Assembly (NCBI GenBank): GCA_026874595.1
Contig: CM049307.1
Coordinates: 56,625,870 to 56,689,869, forward strand
Direction of reading: 5' to 3'
Origin: Sipunculus nudus
Taxonomy: Eukaryota; Annelida; Sipuncula; Golfingiida; Sipunculidae
DNA: 64,000 bases
Positions 61,343 to 64,000 of this stretch are shown in pieces. The translations under genes were made by a program, and so were the position numbers. The notes below the pieces were generated by a model. The model was not told the DNA's origin and did no database searches. It saw only the letters and a program-made list of their open reading frames with translations. Numbering within the stretch: the first letter of the stretch is position 1; every line of letters starts with the position of its first letter.

Positions 61343-62810
61343 CTTTATAAAGCTGGAAGCTGCTTGTCTGTGAACTGTTTACATAGAAAGAAGCAAACTG
61401 GAATCTTCATTATCAACTTCATTGCATTCATTTATAAACAGACTCGCACAAACTTTTATGCAACTTTTCGATATGCTCTAATATTATGCGGGTGTACTAT
61501 TTAATGAATAAAATGCAGATGGTTAACAAAGATTTCGGCCTCGTGTCACTTCATATAAACAAGACATGAAGTTACCGACAAGAAGTATTTACTGCTCATT
61601 AAAGTTATGGGAATATTTATAAAGATGACTGAAAACTGTTGAAGCCAGTATGTTTGTACCAACAGGAATAATCGCTGACCATTCGTTCACATTTTGTATA
61701 AATACGTTTATTGATTACTTTACAACGCATTGCGGATCTTGCAATGGACATAATGCAGATAATCTAAAAATGCAGCACAATTGTTGACGCATAGTGTTTT
61801 AGTATCGATATGTATATCTTTAAGTGACATGCTTGTTTTCAAAGCCATTCGTCACAATGGTAACGTTTGAAAACTGACAACAAAAGGTGGCAAAAGAGGT
61901 ATTGTCCTTGAAGTATTATTCTTGGCCTCGTCGCAGAAAACCTGAAATTTAGTACACACAAATGCATACAACCCGTACATTGTTATGTCTGAGCAACCGA
62001 TAGACCAATAGACGTTATCAGTGACAAACCAAAGGGCTGTTTGTTGGATCCGCTAATTAGCGTGCTAAATCATCCAGTGACAATCCCAATAGTCGGGGAG
62101 CTTGTCTTGTTGGCTGGTCGTTGACAGATAGCCCAATAGAGATTTAACACGCTATAACGAAAAAAGGAAGATTTCTGTATTAGGCCAAAACACAAAATAT
62201 ATGGTCCTCAGGCACCGCCCGCGTCAGTTTTAACCCCATGCATAAAAAAAATTCCTTGATCATATGACATTTTTCCGAAACATCCAAAAAAAAGTAAAAA
62301 ATAAAATAACGTCCGCCCGTAAGAGCAAGACAACTGAAGCCAATACAAATAAACGCCCAGTGGGGGGTGGGGCTGGGGGGGGGGGGGGGAGTGATCGATT
62401 GGCGATTGCATACATCTAGTTTTTTAAATCAAGTTTGATAAACAATAACGATGTTTATCAGTATATAACCAAGGCGTGATCAGGACCGGTAAAAGTGTTT
62501 AGTGGCCGTTGTCTCCATTCAGTTTCGTTCTCTGTTACCTTTCCATTCAGATTTTAGTGTACATTGCAGTATTGATGCACGGTAGATATCAGTTTGCAGA
62601 TAAACCTCGTGCATATGGCGTGATCTATAGTATTGTATAACACACAAAGAATGGTTGTTTTTAATGATCCCGTGACAGTAATGTTGTTCCCAACCTGATC
62701 CGATGGCACATATATAACCACAGTAGCAAATTAGTTCCTATTGTGTCTCCTTTGCCAATATTCGTTCGTGGTGTTAAATATCTAGTTGTTTAGTATGTAT
62801 CACATGCGTA
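61343..62810. repeat. Tandem segmental duplication, short copy
   Basis: This is the second copy of the 58.9-61.3 kb block, lacking most of the central ~1 kb. Only about 200 bp separate X' from Y' here. That segment (62166-62360) has no clear match in the long copy. Confidence 0.8.
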
Positions 62811-63444
62811 TTTTTCCTGCAAAACAAAGGATATTATTTCTGCACATCAAATCAATACTAATTATCCCTATTAAACTATGAGGCTCTTAAAATCTCTGAT
62901 AAGTTAACCTGTTCTTCAGTTAGATTAAAACCTCCTAAATTCAATGAATAATATTTACTGCGAATTCTGTCACAATTAAGGTAAGAACGTATTCTTAACT
63001 TCCCTGTCTCTACACTCCTCGCATATCACTGAGTTTTTTTACATAAACCAACATCAGGATCCTTTGGAACATTTATTCGTAATCCTTCAACGTATCTGTA
63101 ATTTTTGTTATTGATTACTGTTAAAAAAATTTTTTTAAAGCCTCGACATATACCTTTGGCTATGAAAAGACGAAGTATTTTGAACAAAGCAAACCTTCAC
63201 TTGGGAACACTTGAATGGAGTTGCAGGATTCAAATTCTTTGAAAAGGCTTTATGCGGTGTCTCACTATCCTCATTCATACATGAAAAAGGTTTGGTAATA
63301 CGTATCCTTGCATCTGGTGGTTTCATACTTAAAAGGGTGTTTTAACTCCATTTACTCAAATTATTAATTTTTCTTATCAATACGTATACGGCACATCTCT
63401 GCAAAACTGGGTATGCGCAAAGCAAAGATTACGCGCAAACTGCA

Positions 63445-63780
63445 GACTCACAAGAGTACGTCGTTTAATGACTGGTGGAGTCAAAATCTGACCCTTACAA
63501 TGAATCGGGGCTTCTAAATACTCCAGCGGCGTAGAATGTAGTTAAGAGGACGGTGTAGTCCATTCAAGTGTGTTGTTTCAAGAATTGTTTCGAGGCGAAT
63601 TACACAGACATGGATGGTCTTGATGTTAGGACTTCACGGAATAAGTAATATTTTGTAAACATGTTCATGTGAAATATAAACAGGTGTTTCCTTGAAATAT
63701 AACAACTTTCGATTTTGAATTTTGATAGTTGAGACAAGTAGTCCCGGCCGTCCCATTGTGCCGAAACTAAAGAGATTCGT
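63445..63780 (+). repeat. Dispersed repeat, copy 2
   Basis: A shorter relative of 52090-52752, 11 kb away. Shared landmarks are GACTCACAAGAGTACG, AGTAATATTTTGTAA, TTTCCTTGAAAT and TTTTGATAGTTGAGAC. Confidence 0.7.
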
Positions 63781-64000
63781 TTCGAGGAGAAACGAAACGA
63801 TCTCTAGCGGATGACGCCTCGCAGCAGTTTCTAACGAAACCCTCGATGTTTACTTTCCGGAGACGTTTGGGTGACAAACTAACCCATAAGTTAATAATCA
63901 TTTTTAAGTAGTGCATACAGACTTGCCATTTCTGAGAGTACTCAGTCATGCTTGCTTTACCTATCAGGGTTTTATGTTCTGAATTGATTAAAAGGGGCTT

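Noticed and set aside
1-64000. CRISPR array, bacterial operons or prokaryotic regulatory sites
   Set aside because: The composition, microsatellites, SINEs and retroelements indicate an animal genome. No regular repeat-spacer array is present.

Overview
This 64-kb window looks like AT-rich nuclear DNA from an animal, most likely a marine invertebrate. A mollusc or other lophotrochozoan is my best guess, from the Penelope-like elements with hammerhead ribozymes, the tRNA-derived SINE remnants, the short terminal-inverted-repeat elements and the many long (TA)n, (GA)n and poly-G tracts. I find no convincing host protein-coding gene, no rRNA, no intact tRNA and no CRISPR array. The window is best read as intergenic or intronic sequence built from transposon remains and tandem repeats.

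Layout. 0-19 kb: unannotated sequence with microsatellites, small tandem duplications (9.85 and 18.1 kb), one unrecognised 167-codon open frame (15.9 kb), one inverted copy of a dispersed repeat (15.5 kb) and a hAT-like short TIR element (18.6-19.1 kb). 19-26 kb: GA/TA microsatellites, a 137-bp tandem duplication (21.2 kb), a SINE fragment (22.8 kb) and a dimeric ~140-bp tandem repeat carrying a 12-bp palindrome (24.6-25.2 kb). 26.6-29.0 kb: decayed Penelope-like element A on the minus strand, in permuted order (endonuclease part before the reverse-transcriptase part). 29-43 kb: mostly featureless, with a diverged pair of dispersed repeats (30.8 and 32.9 kb) and two TA tracts. 43.4-44.0 kb: a GCGA-rich TIR element. 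45.8-46.6 kb: a solo-LTR-like segment. 46.7-50.5 kb: Penelope-like element B, minus strand, flanked by two direct 186-bp pseudo-LTRs that each carry a hammerhead ribozyme. Its coding region is broken by frameshifts and a hAT-like short element sits in its 3' part. 50.5-50.65 kb: a tRNA-like SINE fragment between TA tracts. 52-64 kb: a dispersed repeat pair (52.1 and 63.4 kb), more copies of the 15.5-kb repeat (55.5 kb) and a tandem segmental duplication (58.9-61.3 and 61.3-62.8 kb).

How the parts fit. Penelope-like elements encode a telomerase-related reverse transcriptase followed by a GIY-YIG endonuclease; their pseudo-LTRs can carry self-cleaving hammerhead ribozymes. Element B keeps that architecture, and its upstream pseudo-LTR is bracketed by a perfect 49-bp inverted repeat. 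Element A has the same protein parts as a near-exact circular permutation, with a 35-bp terminal overlap. The element ends abut TA or CA microsatellites in three of the four cases. These structural points, rather than any host gene, are the most interesting content here.
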